Shown piece after piece: positions 18,014-26,548 of a stretch of 64,000 nt of DNA. The stretch covers positions 3,215,726 to 3,279,725 of the forward strand of contig OZ244839.1 in assembly GCA_965220825.1 (NCBI GenBank), in the 5' to 3' direction. Numbering within the stretch: position 1 is the first letter of the stretch; each line of letters begins with the position of its first letter. The DNA comes from G965220825 sp965220825. Lineage in GTDB: Bacteria; Pseudomonadota; Alphaproteobacteria; UBA828. The notes below the pieces were generated by a model. The model was not told the DNA's origin, made no database searches, and saw only the letters and a program-made list of their open reading frames with translations. A program made the translations under genes and the position numbers.

Positions 18014-19303
18014 ATGATTCACAGGAATATCTATCGGAGCTTCAGCTCGTCGCGGCGGCAGTTCCTCAAGCAGTCGGCGGCGTTGACGGCGGCCGTCGGT
18101 GCCGCGGGCGCGGCGCCGACGCTTCTCGGCAGACCCGCCCATGCGGCGAGCGGCGCGGCCTACGCCGACGAGCTCTGGGAGAAGACCAAGGCTGAAATCG
18201 CCGCCGCGAGCGGCATCCGCACGGAGCTCAACCTGCATTCCTGGGAGGGCTATACGGAGGAGCCCGTGCTCGATCCGTTCAGCCGTCAGACCGGCGCCTC
18301 GGTCAATGCGCAGATGCTCATTTCGGACCCGGCGGCCGTCAACAACCTCCGCGGCGGCGGCACGGCGACCTGGGACGTGATCAACCTCAACAACGCCTGG
18401 CAGCGTAAGCAGCTCTATCCCGAGGGGCTGATCCTGCCGTTGAACAAGGAGAAGTTCGCGCCGCTCTACGACATGAACGTCGCGGGCTTCGAATGGCCCT
18501 ATCACTGGGCGCTCGATTCCAGCGGCGAGCATCTCCTCGGCATGATCCAGCGCTACGGACCCTCCGCCATGGCGATCAACTCCGACTCCATCGACCCGAA
18601 GACGGTGGAAAGCGGCGGCTATATGGAGATGATCGAGGGTGCCAAGGGCCAGTACGGCATTTTGGATTACGAGAACTGGGTGATCATGCACACCTGCATG
18701 GCGTCCGGCTTCATCCCCTTCCGCAAGCACACCGACGCGGAAATGGAGACCTTCCGGACGAACATCTTCAAGCTCTTCGAGAACGCCAAGAAGGTCTCCG
18801 ACGACCAGGCGGCGCTCGCCCGCGACATGATCACCGGCGAGATCGTGGGAACCTTCCCCGGCTCGGTCTACACGGTCTCGGCGGCCCGCCTCGAGGGCGA
18901 GACCCAGATCATCAACGTGGTGCCGGAGGAGGGCCCCGAGGAGACGAAAACCGCCGACCGTCCCAACGGCCAGTCCGGCATCATCTGGATCGAGGTCACG
19001 TCGCTTGTGGCGAACCCCGAGCCGACGCCGCTCGCGGAGGCGTTCCTGATCTACTGCCATACGCCCGAGGCGGCCTACAAGGTGGCCGCGAAGGCACCGG
19101 GCACGCTCAACCCGGTGGTGCAGATGGGTGCGCCGGAGGTGCTGAGCCAGTTCTCCGCCGACGAGCTCGATGCGGTTCAGTGGGGCGGCGACGGCAGTTG
19201 GCTCGGCTCGCTGGTGAGCCGGTGCGTCGATTTCGACATCAATCCGGACTACGACGCCATGCACGACCTCTACACCCAGGCCAAGCGCAGCCGCGGCGCC
19301 TGA
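18014..19303 (+). CDS. ABC transporter substrate-binding protein, polyamine/opine type, Tat-exported
   Basis: This 429-residue binding protein has a twin-arginine signal ('SRRQFLKQSAAL', R14-R15) ending near 'AHAAS'. The mature domain has the 'LNLHSWEGYTEEPVLDPFSRQ' opening of PotD-like proteins. The ATG at 18014 is chosen because GGAGGGGAGG lies just upstream; an ATG at 17993 would add seven residues. It is followed by its own ATPase and two permeases, making a second complete importer unlike the one at 11905-16122 in detail. Confidence 0.92.
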   Translation: MIHRNIYRSFSSSRRQFLKQSAALTAAVGAAGAAPTLLGRPAHAASGAAYADELWEKTKAEIAAASGIRTELNLHSWEGYTEEPVLDPFSRQTGASVNAQMLISDPAAVNNLRGGGTATWDVINLNNAWQRKQLYPEGLILPLNKEKFAPLYDMNVAGFEWPYHWALDSSGEHLLGMIQRYGPSAMAINSDSIDPKTVESGGYMEMIEGAKGQYGILDYENWVIMHTCMASGFIPFRKHTDAEMETFRTNIFKLFENAKKVSDDQAALARDMITGEIVGTFPGSVYTVSAARLEGETQIINVVPEEGPEETKTADRPNGQSGIIWIEVTSLVANPEPTPLAEAFLIYCHTPEAAYKVAAKAPGTLNPVVQMGAPEVLSQFSADELDAVQWGGDGSWLGSLVSRCVDFDINPDYDAMHDLYTQAKRSRGA

Positions 19304-19325
19304 CCGCAGTCCATCGTCGCGTGAG

Positions 19326-19351
19326 CCCGCGGGCGGCCCTTCGCCCGCGGG
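19326..19351 (+). other. intercistronic stem-loop after the second binding-protein gene
   Basis: CCCGCGGGC (19326-19334) and GCCCGCGGG (19343-19351) form a perfect 9-bp stem with an eight-base loop. No T-run follows. Its place between the binding-protein and ATPase genes matches the hairpin at 13129-13165 in the other importer and suggests partial attenuation or mRNA protection. Confidence 0.6.
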
Positions 19352-19384
19352 TGCCGCGCGCGCAGACCGGGAGGCTATCGCGAG

Positions 19385-20461
19385 ATGGCGTCCGCCACTC
19401 CCATCCTGCAACTCAGGAATCTCAAGAAGAGTTTCGGCAGCCTGAACGCGGTCGACGGCGTCGACCTCGATATCCAAGAGGGTGAACTCTTCACCATCGT
19501 GGGGCCGTCGGGCTCGGGCAAGACGACCCTGATCCGCATGCTGGTGGGCATGGACAAGCCCACCGCCGGCGACATCCTGCTCCGGGGCCAGCGGATCAAC
19601 GACGTGCCTGCGAACAAGCGCCCGACCTGCATGGTCTTCCAGTCGCTCGCGCTCTTCCCCCATATGACCGTGGGGGAGAACGTCGAATATTCGGCCAAAT
19701 GCAAGGGCGTGCCCAAGAAGCGGCGCCGCGAGCGCGCGAGCGAATGCCTGAAGCTCGCCCATCTGCCGCAGAGCTATTACGACAAGGCCGTCACCCAGTG
19801 CTCGGGCGGCGAGCGGCAGCGCGTGGCGCTCGCCCGCGCGCTCGCCTTCAATCCGGAGATTCTCTTTTTCGACGAGCCGCTCTCCGCCATCGACTACCGC
19901 CTGCGCAAGACGCTGGAGAAGGAGCTCAAGGACATCCAGCGCGAAACCGGCAAGACCTTCGTCTACATCACTCATAGCCTCGAGGAGGCCATGGTGATGT
20001 CGGACCGGATCGGCGTCATGCGGGACGGCAGGCTCGCCCAGGTGGGAAGCCCCGCGGTGATCTACACCCAGCCGGAGAACCGCTTCGTCACCGAGTTCAT
20101 GGGGGAGGTGAACTCGATCCCCGTCCATCTGGAGAGTGGCGGCAGGCTTCGCTCGGACGCCCTCGATACGAGCTTCGAGCCCCCCGCCGACTTGCCGCCG
20201 GGATTCGCGCGCGGCGTGATGATCGTGCGCCCGGAGGATGTGGCGATCACGAGTGCGGATGCGCCCTCGGCGGGCACGAACCACATCCGGGGCGAGCTCT
20301 TCAACGAATACCTTCTAGGCTCGCGTATCCAGTATCAGGTTCGCAGCGGCGGGATGGTCTTCCTCGTGGAGGAGCTGCGGGCGGACGCCGTCGCCCGCCG
20401 CCCGGGGGATACGGTCTCGCTTTCCTGGCAGCCCGGCGATTCCATGGTTTTTGCCGAATGA
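19385..20461 (+). CDS. ABC transporter ATP-binding protein, PotA-like
   Basis: This 358-residue ATPase has Walker A 'GPSGSGKTT', Q-loop 'VFQSLALFPHM', a signature reading 'CSGGERQRVALARA', Walker B 'FFDEPLSAID' and H-loop 'YITHSLEE'. All catalytic residues are present. A TOBE-like C-terminal domain follows. Its stop overlaps the first permease start by four bases (ATGA). Confidence 0.95.
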   Translation: MASATPILQLRNLKKSFGSLNAVDGVDLDIQEGELFTIVGPSGSGKTTLIRMLVGMDKPTAGDILLRGQRINDVPANKRPTCMVFQSLALFPHMTVGENVEYSAKCKGVPKKRRRERASECLKLAHLPQSYYDKAVTQCSGGERQRVALARALAFNPEILFFDEPLSAIDYRLRKTLEKELKDIQRETGKTFVYITHSLEEAMVMSDRIGVMRDGRLAQVGSPAVIYTQPENRFVTEFMGEVNSIPVHLESGGRLRSDALDTSFEPPADLPPGFARGVMIVRPEDVAITSADAPSAGTNHIRGELFNEYLLGSRIQYQVRSGGMVFLVEELRADAVARRPGDTVSLSWQPGDSMVFAE

Positions 20462-21318
20462 GGGCGCTTCGGGCAGTGAAGCTTCCCGAGGGTTTCATCG
20501 CGGCGCTGCCGCTGCTTTTGCTCCTCCTCCTCGGCTTCTTCGGGCCGATGGTGCTGGTGCTGATCTACAGCTTCATGCCGCGCGGGAGCTTCACCATCCC
20601 CAAGGAGCCCTCGCTCGAGAACTATGTCGATATCGTCGAGCAGGACTTCTACATATCCTTCGGCTGGTCGCTCTTCCTGGCGGTCGTCAGTGTCGCGATC
20701 CTGCTGGTGGTCTGCTATCCGCTGGCGGTGGCGCTCAGGCGGCTGGGGCGGCGCTGGACCTATCTGCTCACACTGCTGATCGTGGCGCCGCTCTTTGTCG
20801 CCGAGAACATCCGGTTGCAGGGCTGGGTGCTCTTTTTCGACAAGGGCGGTTTCCTGGACGGCGCGCTCAAGGTGGTGACGGGCGTCGAGACCGGGAGCCT
20901 CGTCAACACGGTGCCGGCGATCGCTTTCGGCATCTGCTACGTCTACTTGCCTTTCATGCTGTTCCCGATCCTGCTGGGGCTCGGCAACATCCCGAAGGAG
21001 GCGCGCGAAGCCGCCTACGATCTCGGTGCGTCCCGCTGGCGGGTGTTCCGGGACATCGAGCTGCCGCTGGCGATGCCGGGGATCGTCATCGGCTCGCTGC
21101 TTTGCTTCGCCATCTCGCTCGGCGCGTTCTCGGAGTCCAAATTCCTCGGCAAGGGCGTGATCGTCGCCATTGCGCAGGACATCGAATCCGCCTTCACCTT
21201 CGGTCAGAACTGGCCCCGGGGCTCGGCGCTCTCCGTGCTTCTCATCGTGCTTGCGGGCTCCGCCGTCTGGATGGCGCTGCGCCGGGTGAACCTCGACCGC
21301 ATGCTGGGGAACCGCTAG
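20458..21318 (+). CDS. ABC transporter permease (PotB-like)
   Basis: This 286-residue membrane subunit has a strong first hydrophobic segment ('LLLLLLLGFFGPMVLVLIYSF') and a coupling motif 'EAAYDLGASRWRVFRDIELP'-like. The ATG overlaps the ATPase stop codon. The second permease starts three bases after its stop. Confidence 0.93.
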   Translation: MRALRAVKLPEGFIAALPLLLLLLLGFFGPMVLVLIYSFMPRGSFTIPKEPSLENYVDIVEQDFYISFGWSLFLAVVSVAILLVVCYPLAVALRRLGRRWTYLLTLLIVAPLFVAENIRLQGWVLFFDKGGFLDGALKVVTGVETGSLVNTVPAIAFGICYVYLPFMLFPILLGLGNIPKEAREAAYDLGASRWRVFRDIELPLAMPGIVIGSLLCFAISLGAFSESKFLGKGVIVAIAQDIESAFTFGQNWPRGSALSVLLIVLAGSAVWMALRRVNLDRMLGNR

Positions 21319-21321
21319 GCC

Positions 21322-22122
21322 ATGGGGGCATTCGATTTCTCGCCGCTCACCCGGCGGCTGCTCGCCGTCTACATCGCGGTGATCTTGGTAATCATGTACA
21401 TCCCCATCGTGGTCGTGGGGCTCGCGTCGATCTCCAAGTCGCGCTTCTTCATGTTTCCCATCCGCCGGACGTCCTCCAAGTGGTACGAACAGACCTGGGA
21501 TTCCCTCCAGGTGCAGGAGAGCTTCCTCACCTCGCTCACGGTTGCCGGCTGCGTGGCGCTGATCGCGACGATCCTCGCCTTCTTCGGCGCACTCGCCTAT
21601 GTGCGCTACGACTGGCGCGGGCGCGGTATCTTCCGCCAGGTGCTGCTGATACCGGTGTTCTTCCCCCAGGCCGTGCTGGGGCTCGCGCTGCAGCTCTGGT
21701 TCAACTCCATGGGGATCGTGATGTCGTGGCAGGCGACGGTGTTCGCCCAGCTCGTCTGGATCGCGCCCATCGTCACGCTTGTGGTGGCGATCCAGGCCTA
21801 TGGCTACGACGCGGCGGTGGAGGAGGCGGCCTACGATCTGGGCGCCTCGCGCTGGCAGATCTTCCGCGACATCACGCTGCCCCTGCTGGGGCCCGGCATC
21901 TTCACCGGCTTTCTGTTCGCGGTGCTGCTCTCCTGGGGCAACTTTCCGCTGGCCTATTTCACCAGCGGTGCCGACGTCACGGTGCCGGAGTGGCTCTACG
22001 GCAAGATGATCGGCGGCTATACGCCCATGGTGCCGGCGGTGGGGCTCATCACGGTGCTGCTGGGTGCGGCGATCCTGGCGGTGGGCCTGACCATCAACGG
22101 CGTGCTTCAGCGCCGCCGGTAG
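21322..22122 (+). CDS. ABC transporter permease (PotC-like)
   Basis: This 266-residue membrane subunit completes the second importer. It has a first helix 'LLAVYIAVILVIMYIPIVVV'-like and the coupling motif 'EEAAYDLGASRWQIFRDITLP'-like. The gene ends just before a GC-rich hairpin and the rpmH promoter. Confidence 0.93.
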   Translation: MGAFDFSPLTRRLLAVYIAVILVIMYIPIVVVGLASISKSRFFMFPIRRTSSKWYEQTWDSLQVQESFLTSLTVAGCVALIATILAFFGALAYVRYDWRGRGIFRQVLLIPVFFPQAVLGLALQLWFNSMGIVMSWQATVFAQLVWIAPIVTLVVAIQAYGYDAAVEEAAYDLGASRWQIFRDITLPLLGPGIFTGFLFAVLLSWGNFPLAYFTSGADVTVPEWLYGKMIGGYTPMVPAVGLITVLLGAAILAVGLTINGVLQRRR

Positions 22123-22130
22123 GAGGGGGA

Positions 22131-22151
22131 GCGCCGCGCGCGGGGCGGCGC
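22131..22151 (+). terminator. GC hairpin after the second ABC operon
   Basis: GCGCCGC (22131-22137) and GCGGCGC (22145-22151) form a perfect 7-bp stem around a seven-base loop. It begins eight bases after the permease stop and ends 12 bases before the rpmH -35 box. There is no strong T-run, so termination is likely but unproven. Confidence 0.45.
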
Positions 22152-22163
22152 CCAGACGCTTCA

Positions 22164-22192
22164 TTGACATGGGCCGGGGGCGTGCCTATACA
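22164..22192 (+). promoter_or_regulatory. sigma-70 promoter of rpmH
   Basis: A perfect -35 box TTGACA (22164-22169) is followed by a 17-base spacer and TATACA (22187-22192). This is a near-consensus housekeeping promoter about 45 bases upstream of the rpmH GTG, where strong constitutive expression is expected. Confidence 0.8.
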
Positions 22193-22236
22193 GCGGCGCT
22201 TCAAGGCGCGACCGGGGCGGGGAGCCGGAGGACGGC

Positions 22237-22371
22237 GTGAAACGGACCTATCAGCCGAGCAATATCGTTCGCAAGAGACGCCACGGTTTTCGGCTGCGGA
22301 TGAAGAGCGCCGCCGGCCGGCGCGTGCTGGCGCGCCGCAGGGCCAAGGGGCGGAAGCGCCTCACGGTCTGA
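22237..22371 (+). CDS. rpmH: 50S ribosomal protein L34
   Basis: This 44-residue protein starts with GTG and reads 'MKRTYQPSNIVRKRRHGF', then an Arg/Lys-rich run ending 'GRKRLTV', the textbook L34 sequence and length. L34 is a small rRNA-binding protein of the large ribosomal subunit. It heads the conserved rpmH-rnpA-yidD-yidC block, and rnpA starts five bases after its stop. Confidence 0.98.
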   Translation: MKRTYQPSNIVRKRRHGFRLRMKSAAGRRVLARRRAKGRKRLTV

Positions 22372-22375
22372 GGCG

Positions 22376-22795
22376 ATGCCGGCGCGCATCGCCACTCTCA
22401 AGACGCGGCGGGACTTTCTGCGCGTGCGGGCGGCGGGGAAGCGTTGGGCCGCACCGGGCCTGGTTCTTCAGGCCGCGGCAGCGGGTAGCGCGGAGCCGGG
22501 CATCGTTCGCGTCGGATACACGGCGAGCAAGAAGGTCGGAAACGCCGTCGCGCGCAACCGGGCCAAGCGCCGATTGCGCGCGCTGGTGGCCCGTGTTATG
22601 CCGACCGCTGCGCGGGCCGGCTGCGACTATGTCGTGATTGCACGGACGGCGACACTCACACGCTCGTTCGATGCCCTGATCGACGACCTCTCCGTCGCGC
22701 TCGCACGGGTTGGTGCAAGCGGGGATCCGGCCCGTCGTGGACGCGGCGGCCGGGGGCGGCCGCGCAGAGCCGGCCCCTGGACGGGAGAGTCATGA
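22376..22795 (+). CDS. rnpA: ribonuclease P protein component
   Basis: This 139-residue basic protein has the RNR signature in 'GNAVARNRAKRRLRAL', which contacts the RNase P RNA. RnpA helps the catalytic RNA remove 5' leaders from tRNA precursors. It starts five bases after rpmH and its stop overlaps the yidD start by four bases. The C-terminus has a short Arg/Gly-rich tail. Confidence 0.96.
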   Translation: MPARIATLKTRRDFLRVRAAGKRWAAPGLVLQAAAAGSAEPGIVRVGYTASKKVGNAVARNRAKRRLRALVARVMPTAARAGCDYVVIARTATLTRSFDALIDDLSVALARVGASGDPARRGRGGRGRPRRAGPWTGES

Positions 22796-23058
22796 AACCG
22801 GTCGTTTTGCTGATGGTCGGACTGATCCGGGGATACCAGTTCGTCGTTTCCCCCTTCTTCCCGCCGAGTTGCCGGTTCGAGCCCACCTGCTCGCATTACG
22901 CGGTCGACGCGCTTCGCCGCCATGGCGCGGTGGTGGGGCTTGCGCTCGCCCTCTGGCGCATCCTCCGCTGCAACCCCCTCTTCCCCGGCGGGGTCGACCC
23001 CGTGCCCGAGGCGCCCTTCCGGCGGCGGCGGGGCGCGCGGGCGCCGGTCCCCCGCTGA
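22792..23058 (+). CDS. yidD: membrane protein insertion efficiency factor YidD
   Basis: This 88-residue protein has the family core 'RGYQFVVSPFFPPSCRFEPTCS' (conserved cysteines) and 'CNPLFPGGVDPVP'. YidD sits at the inner membrane and assists YidC-dependent insertion. It overlaps rnpA by four bases (ATGA) and precedes yidC by 24 bases. Confidence 0.97.
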   Translation: MKPVVLLMVGLIRGYQFVVSPFFPPSCRFEPTCSHYAVDALRRHGAVVGLALALWRILRCNPLFPGGVDPVPEAPFRRRRGARAPVPR

Positions 23059-23082
23059 CCGCAGCAGAGGGGCGCACGCATC

Positions 23083-25737
23083 ATGTTCGGTGACCAGGGC
23101 GGAATGTCGCGCGAGGACAAGCGCAACCTCGTCATCGCCATTGCCGCGATCTTCGTGCTTCTGATCGCTTGGCAATTCCTTATGCCGGTTCTCTTTCCGC
23201 CGGACGAGCGCCCCCGCCGCACCGTCGAGCAGATCGAGCCCGCGACGGCCGACGGTCTTGGGGCCGCGCAGGTTCAGGCGGGGGCGGATACGGGCGCGGA
23301 CGCCCGGATGCGGCAGGCCGGTACGGAAAGTCCCCGCGTCGCCATCGATTCGCCGAGGCTCTACGGCTCGCTCTCGCTGCTTGGCGGGCGTATCGATTCC
23401 GTGACGCTCCGGGACTATCGGGAGACGGCGGAGGACGACAGCCCCGAGATTGTGCTGCTCTCCCCCCGCGACGCGGAACGACCCTATTTCGCGGATTTCG
23501 GCTGGGCCGGCGCGGATGAAGGCTTGGCACTGCCCGAGCCCGATACGCTCTGGTCCGCGAGCCGCGGGACCGTCACCACCGGCTCGCCCGCGACACTCAC
23601 CTGGGACAATGGCGAGGGTCTCGTCTTCACGCGGCATATCGCCGTGGACGAGGGCTTCGTCTTTACCGTAACCGACAGCGTGCGCAACGAAACCGACAGG
23701 TCCCTCGAACTGGTGCCCTATTCGCGCGTCGCCCGCTTCAGCACCGGCTCGGATTCCGGGCTTCCCTTCAAGCCGCTCTTCATCTTTGAGGACGGTGCCC
23801 TCGGCGTGTTCGGCGACGATTACCGCGAGGCCGACTACGAGGACATGCAGGAGGCCTACGAGGCCGCGCGGCCCAACCGGCGGCGGAACGACGAATACCG
23901 CTATGCCGCCGAGAGCGGGTGGCTCGGCCTTACCGACAAGTTCTGGCTGGTGGCGCTGATCCCCGATCAGGAGACGCCCTTCCAGGGGAGCTTCGAATAT
24001 GTGCCCGTGGACGAGGGCGAGACCGCTTCCTTCCAGGCGATCTACGAGGCGGCGCCGCTTTCGGTGGGTCCCGGAGGAACGGCGAGCCATGTCATCCACC
24101 TGTTTGCCGGTGCGAAGGAAATCAATCTGCTGGACCGCTACGAGGACACGCTGGGCGCGGACCGCTTCGACCTGGCCGTGGATTTCGGGCCCACCTGGTT
24201 CCTCTCGAAGCCGATGTTCTACATCATCGACTTCTTCAACCGCGCGACGGGGAATTTCGGCGTCGCCATCCTGCTGCTTACCATCTGTGTCCGCGTGCTG
24301 CTCTTCCCGCTGGCGAACAAGGCCTACGCTTCCATGAGCCGGATGCGCAAGCTGCAGCCGGAGATGATCCGCCTGCGGGAGCGCTACAAGGACGACAAGC
24401 AGCGCATGAACAGCGAGCTGATGAAGCTCTACCGGGAGCAGAAGGCCAATCCGCTGGCGGGCTGCCTGCCGCTGCTTGCGCAGATTCCGGTGTTTTTCGC
24501 GCTCTACTACATGCTGTTCACGACCATCGAGATGCGCCACGCGCCGTTCTTCGGCTGGATCAACGATCTTTCGGCGCCCGATCCCATGACCTTCATCACG
24601 GTCTTCGGCTTGCTCGAATGGCCGGCGCCGGAGTTCCTGCTGATCGGTATCTGGCCGATCATCTTCGGCGTCACCATGTGGCTGCAGATGAAACTCAACC
24701 CGCAGCCGATGGAGCCCATTCAGCAGAAGATCCTGATGGCGCTCCCCATCATTTTCCTGTTTCTGTTCGCACGCTTTCCGGCCGGGCTCGTGGTCTATTG
24801 GACCTGGAACAACGTGCTCTCCATCGGTCAGCAATGGCTGATCATGCGCCGGATGGGCATCACGCGCCAAAGCCTGGCCGAAGACGCGGAGAAGATCCGC
24901 AAGATCAAGGAAGCGGCGGAAAAGGGCACGTTGCTGAAGCCCAGCCGCTCGCGTCGCAAGACCGCCTCGCGGCCCAAGGACCGGGCCGGCGAGGCCTCCG
25001 CCGCCGCGGGCGGCAAGGCCGCGCCGCGCCGCAGGCCCGCCGGGTCTTCCTCATCGGAGAGAGGGGCCGCGCCCCGCGCCGCGGGCGATTCCCGCAGGGA
25101 TGGCGCCGCGCCGCGACGCAAGGCTTCGGACAAGTCGTCCGACGCCTCGCCGCGGCGGAAGGATCCAGGCAGGTCTTCCGCTGCCGACTCGCCTCGCCGC
25201 AAGGCCTCCGCCAAACGTTCGGGCGCTGCCGCGACCCGTCGGAGGGTCTCGGGCGAAGAGGGCGAACGCCCAGCCTCGAAGAAGGCAAAGTCGGCTGCCG
25301 AGCGCACCCGCCGCGGCGGCGACGGGTCCGCGAAACCCGCTGCGCGCAAGGCGGCCGCCGCGCGCCGGAAGCCGCCGGCGAGGCCCGCCCGCCGCAAGCC
25401 TTCGTCCCGCCGCCGCAAGACGGCCGCCCCGAAGAACACCGCACCCAGCCTGCTTGAGCGCATGAAGGCAAGCCTCGGCGGCGCCAAGCCCGAGCCTGCG
25501 CCGGAGCCCGAGCGCCCCGCCACCAAGTCCCGCCGGGAGCGCAGGGCGGAGCGTGCGGCCGCTCGGAAGGAGGCGGAGGACCGGGGCGCGGTGCACGGGC
25601 CCAATGCGGACGAAGCGACGACGAAACCCGCCGAGGAGCTCGAGGGCGCATCCTCCGGCGGCACCGGGCGCGCGGAGTCGAAGGGGCCGGCCAAGCCGCG
25701 CCGGACGAAGTCCCGCAGGCGCGCCCGGCGCCGCTAG
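23083..25737 (+). CDS. yidC: membrane protein insertase YidC with a very long basic C-terminal tail
   Basis: This 884-residue insertase places membrane proteins with or alongside Sec. It has an N-terminal helix ('LVIAIAAIFVLLIAWQFL'), a periplasmic domain (about 60-370) and the conserved five-helix region, including 'NPLAGCLPLLAQIPVFFALY' and 'FPAGLVVYWTWNN'. Gram-negative YidC usually ends near residues 550-620. Here about 285 more residues (from about 600) are Lys/Arg/Ala/Pro/Ser-rich with repeated 'PRRKA', 'ARRKP' and 'SRRR' motifs. The frame is continuous and the next gene starts just beyond the stop. A ribosome- or rRNA-binding role for the tail is inference from basic tails on Oxa1 and some YidC proteins. 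Confidence 0.96.
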   Translation: MFGDQGGMSREDKRNLVIAIAAIFVLLIAWQFLMPVLFPPDERPRRTVEQIEPATADGLGAAQVQAGADTGADARMRQAGTESPRVAIDSPRLYGSLSLLGGRIDSVTLRDYRETAEDDSPEIVLLSPRDAERPYFADFGWAGADEGLALPEPDTLWSASRGTVTTGSPATLTWDNGEGLVFTRHIAVDEGFVFTVTDSVRNETDRSLELVPYSRVARFSTGSDSGLPFKPLFIFEDGALGVFGDDYREADYEDMQEAYEAARPNRRRNDEYRYAAESGWLGLTDKFWLVALIPDQETPFQGSFEYVPVDEGETASFQAIYEAAPLSVGPGGTASHVIHLFAGAKEINLLDRYEDTLGADRFDLAVDFGPTWFLSKPMFYIIDFFNRATGNFGVAILLLTICVRVLLFPLANKAYASMSRMRKLQPEMIRLRERYKDDKQRMNSELMKLYREQKANPLAGCLPLLAQIPVFFALYYMLFTTIEMRHAPFFGWINDLSAPDPMTFITVFGLLEWPAPEFLLIGIWPIIFGVTMWLQMKLNPQPMEPIQQKILMALPIIFLFLFARFPAGLVVYWTWNNVLSIGQQWLIMRRMGITRQSLAEDAEKIRKIKEAAEKGTLLKPSRSRRKTASRPKDRAGEASAAAGGKAAPRRRPAGSSSSERGAAPRAAGDSRRDGAAPRRKASDKSSDASPRRKDPGRSSAADSPRRKASAKRSGAAATRRRVSGEEGERPASKKAKSAAERTRRGGDGSAKPAARKAAAARRKPPARPARRKPSSRRRKTAAPKNTAPSLLERMKASLGGAKPEPAPEPERPATKSRRERRAERAAARKEAEDRGAVHGPNADEATTKPAEELEGASSGGTGRAESKGPAKPRRTKSRRRARRR

Positions 25738-25748
25738 GTGGCTGTGCC

Positions 25749-26456
25749 GTGGGCGGATCCGCTCCCGGCAGAGGCGGCGCGGCGGGAGACGCTGCGCGCG
25801 AGGCGGCCCCGGGCTTTGCGGACGCGGCTCCCGACGAAGCCGCGCTGGAGGCCGGGAGGCATCTCTTCGCGCAGCCTTGCCGTTTTGTCGCCGGTGTCGC
25901 TCATGAGTCGGCGATGCCGGCGCCCTCGCTGCCGGAGGTCGCCTTCGCCGGGCGCTCCAATGTGGGGAAATCCAGCCTGATCAACGCGCTCACCGGGCGG
26001 CGCTCGCTCGCTCGCATCTCCAGCGCGCCCGGCCGCACGCGGCAGCTCAACTTCTTCGATCTCGGCGGGCGCCTGTTGCTCGTGGACCTGCCGGGCTACG
26101 GCTATGCCAGCGCGTCCCGGAAGGAGATTCGCCGCTGGACGCGGCTTGCGGAGGCCTATCTCTCGGGGCGGCCCAGCCTGCGGCGGGTTTGCCTGCTGCT
26201 CGATGCGCGCCGGGGGATCGCGCCGGTCGACGAGCCGGTGATGGCGGCGCTGGACCGCAGCGCGGTCTCCTTCCTGGGCGTGCTTACCAAATGCGACAAG
26301 CCGGATCGGGAGGAGCTTCAGAGCCGGACGGGCGTGCTGGAGCGCGCACTCGCAGGCCATGTCGCGGCCTATCCGGCGCTGGTCGCAACCAGCACCCGCA
26401 CCGGGGAAGGACTGCCCGCGCTCAAGGCCCATCTCGCGGCGCTCGCCGCGGCATAA
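25749..26456 (+). CDS. engB: ribosome biogenesis GTP-binding protein EngB/YsxC
   Basis: This 235-residue GTPase has G1 'GRSNVGKS' (about 68-75), G3 'DLPGYG' and G4 'TKCDK', the complete TrmE-Era-EngA-EngB set. EngB is needed for late assembly of the large ribosomal subunit. The GTG at 25749 gives an Ala/Gly-rich N-terminal extension of about 40 residues; an inner start is possible. It lies between yidC and argB, an alphaproteobacterial order. Confidence 0.95.
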   Translation: MGGSAPGRGGAAGDAAREAAPGFADAAPDEAALEAGRHLFAQPCRFVAGVAHESAMPAPSLPEVAFAGRSNVGKSSLINALTGRRSLARISSAPGRTRQLNFFDLGGRLLLVDLPGYGYASASRKEIRRWTRLAEAYLSGRPSLRRVCLLLDARRGIAPVDEPVMAALDRSAVSFLGVLTKCDKPDREELQSRTGVLERALAGHVAAYPALVATSTRTGEGLPALKAHLAALAAA

Positions 26457-26480
26457 CGAATTTTCTGAGCGAATTTTCTG
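26457..26480 (+). repeat. 11-bp direct repeat between engB and argB
   Basis: CGAATTTTCTG occurs at 26457-26467 and again at 26470-26480, 13 bases apart. It is an AT-rich island in a GC-rich region, directly after the engB stop. A regulator site or a chance duplication are both possible. Confidence 0.5.
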
Positions 26481-26548
26481 GTGCCCGGCGCCCGCCGGTG
26501 GTAGGCCTCGCTCCGTCGTTCCGCTTCTCCAAACTGATCGGGCGTCCC

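Noticed and set aside
17288..20284. 998-codon minus-strand frame opposite the second ABC operon
   Set aside because: It lies against intact binding-protein and ATPase genes and has no recognisable domain.
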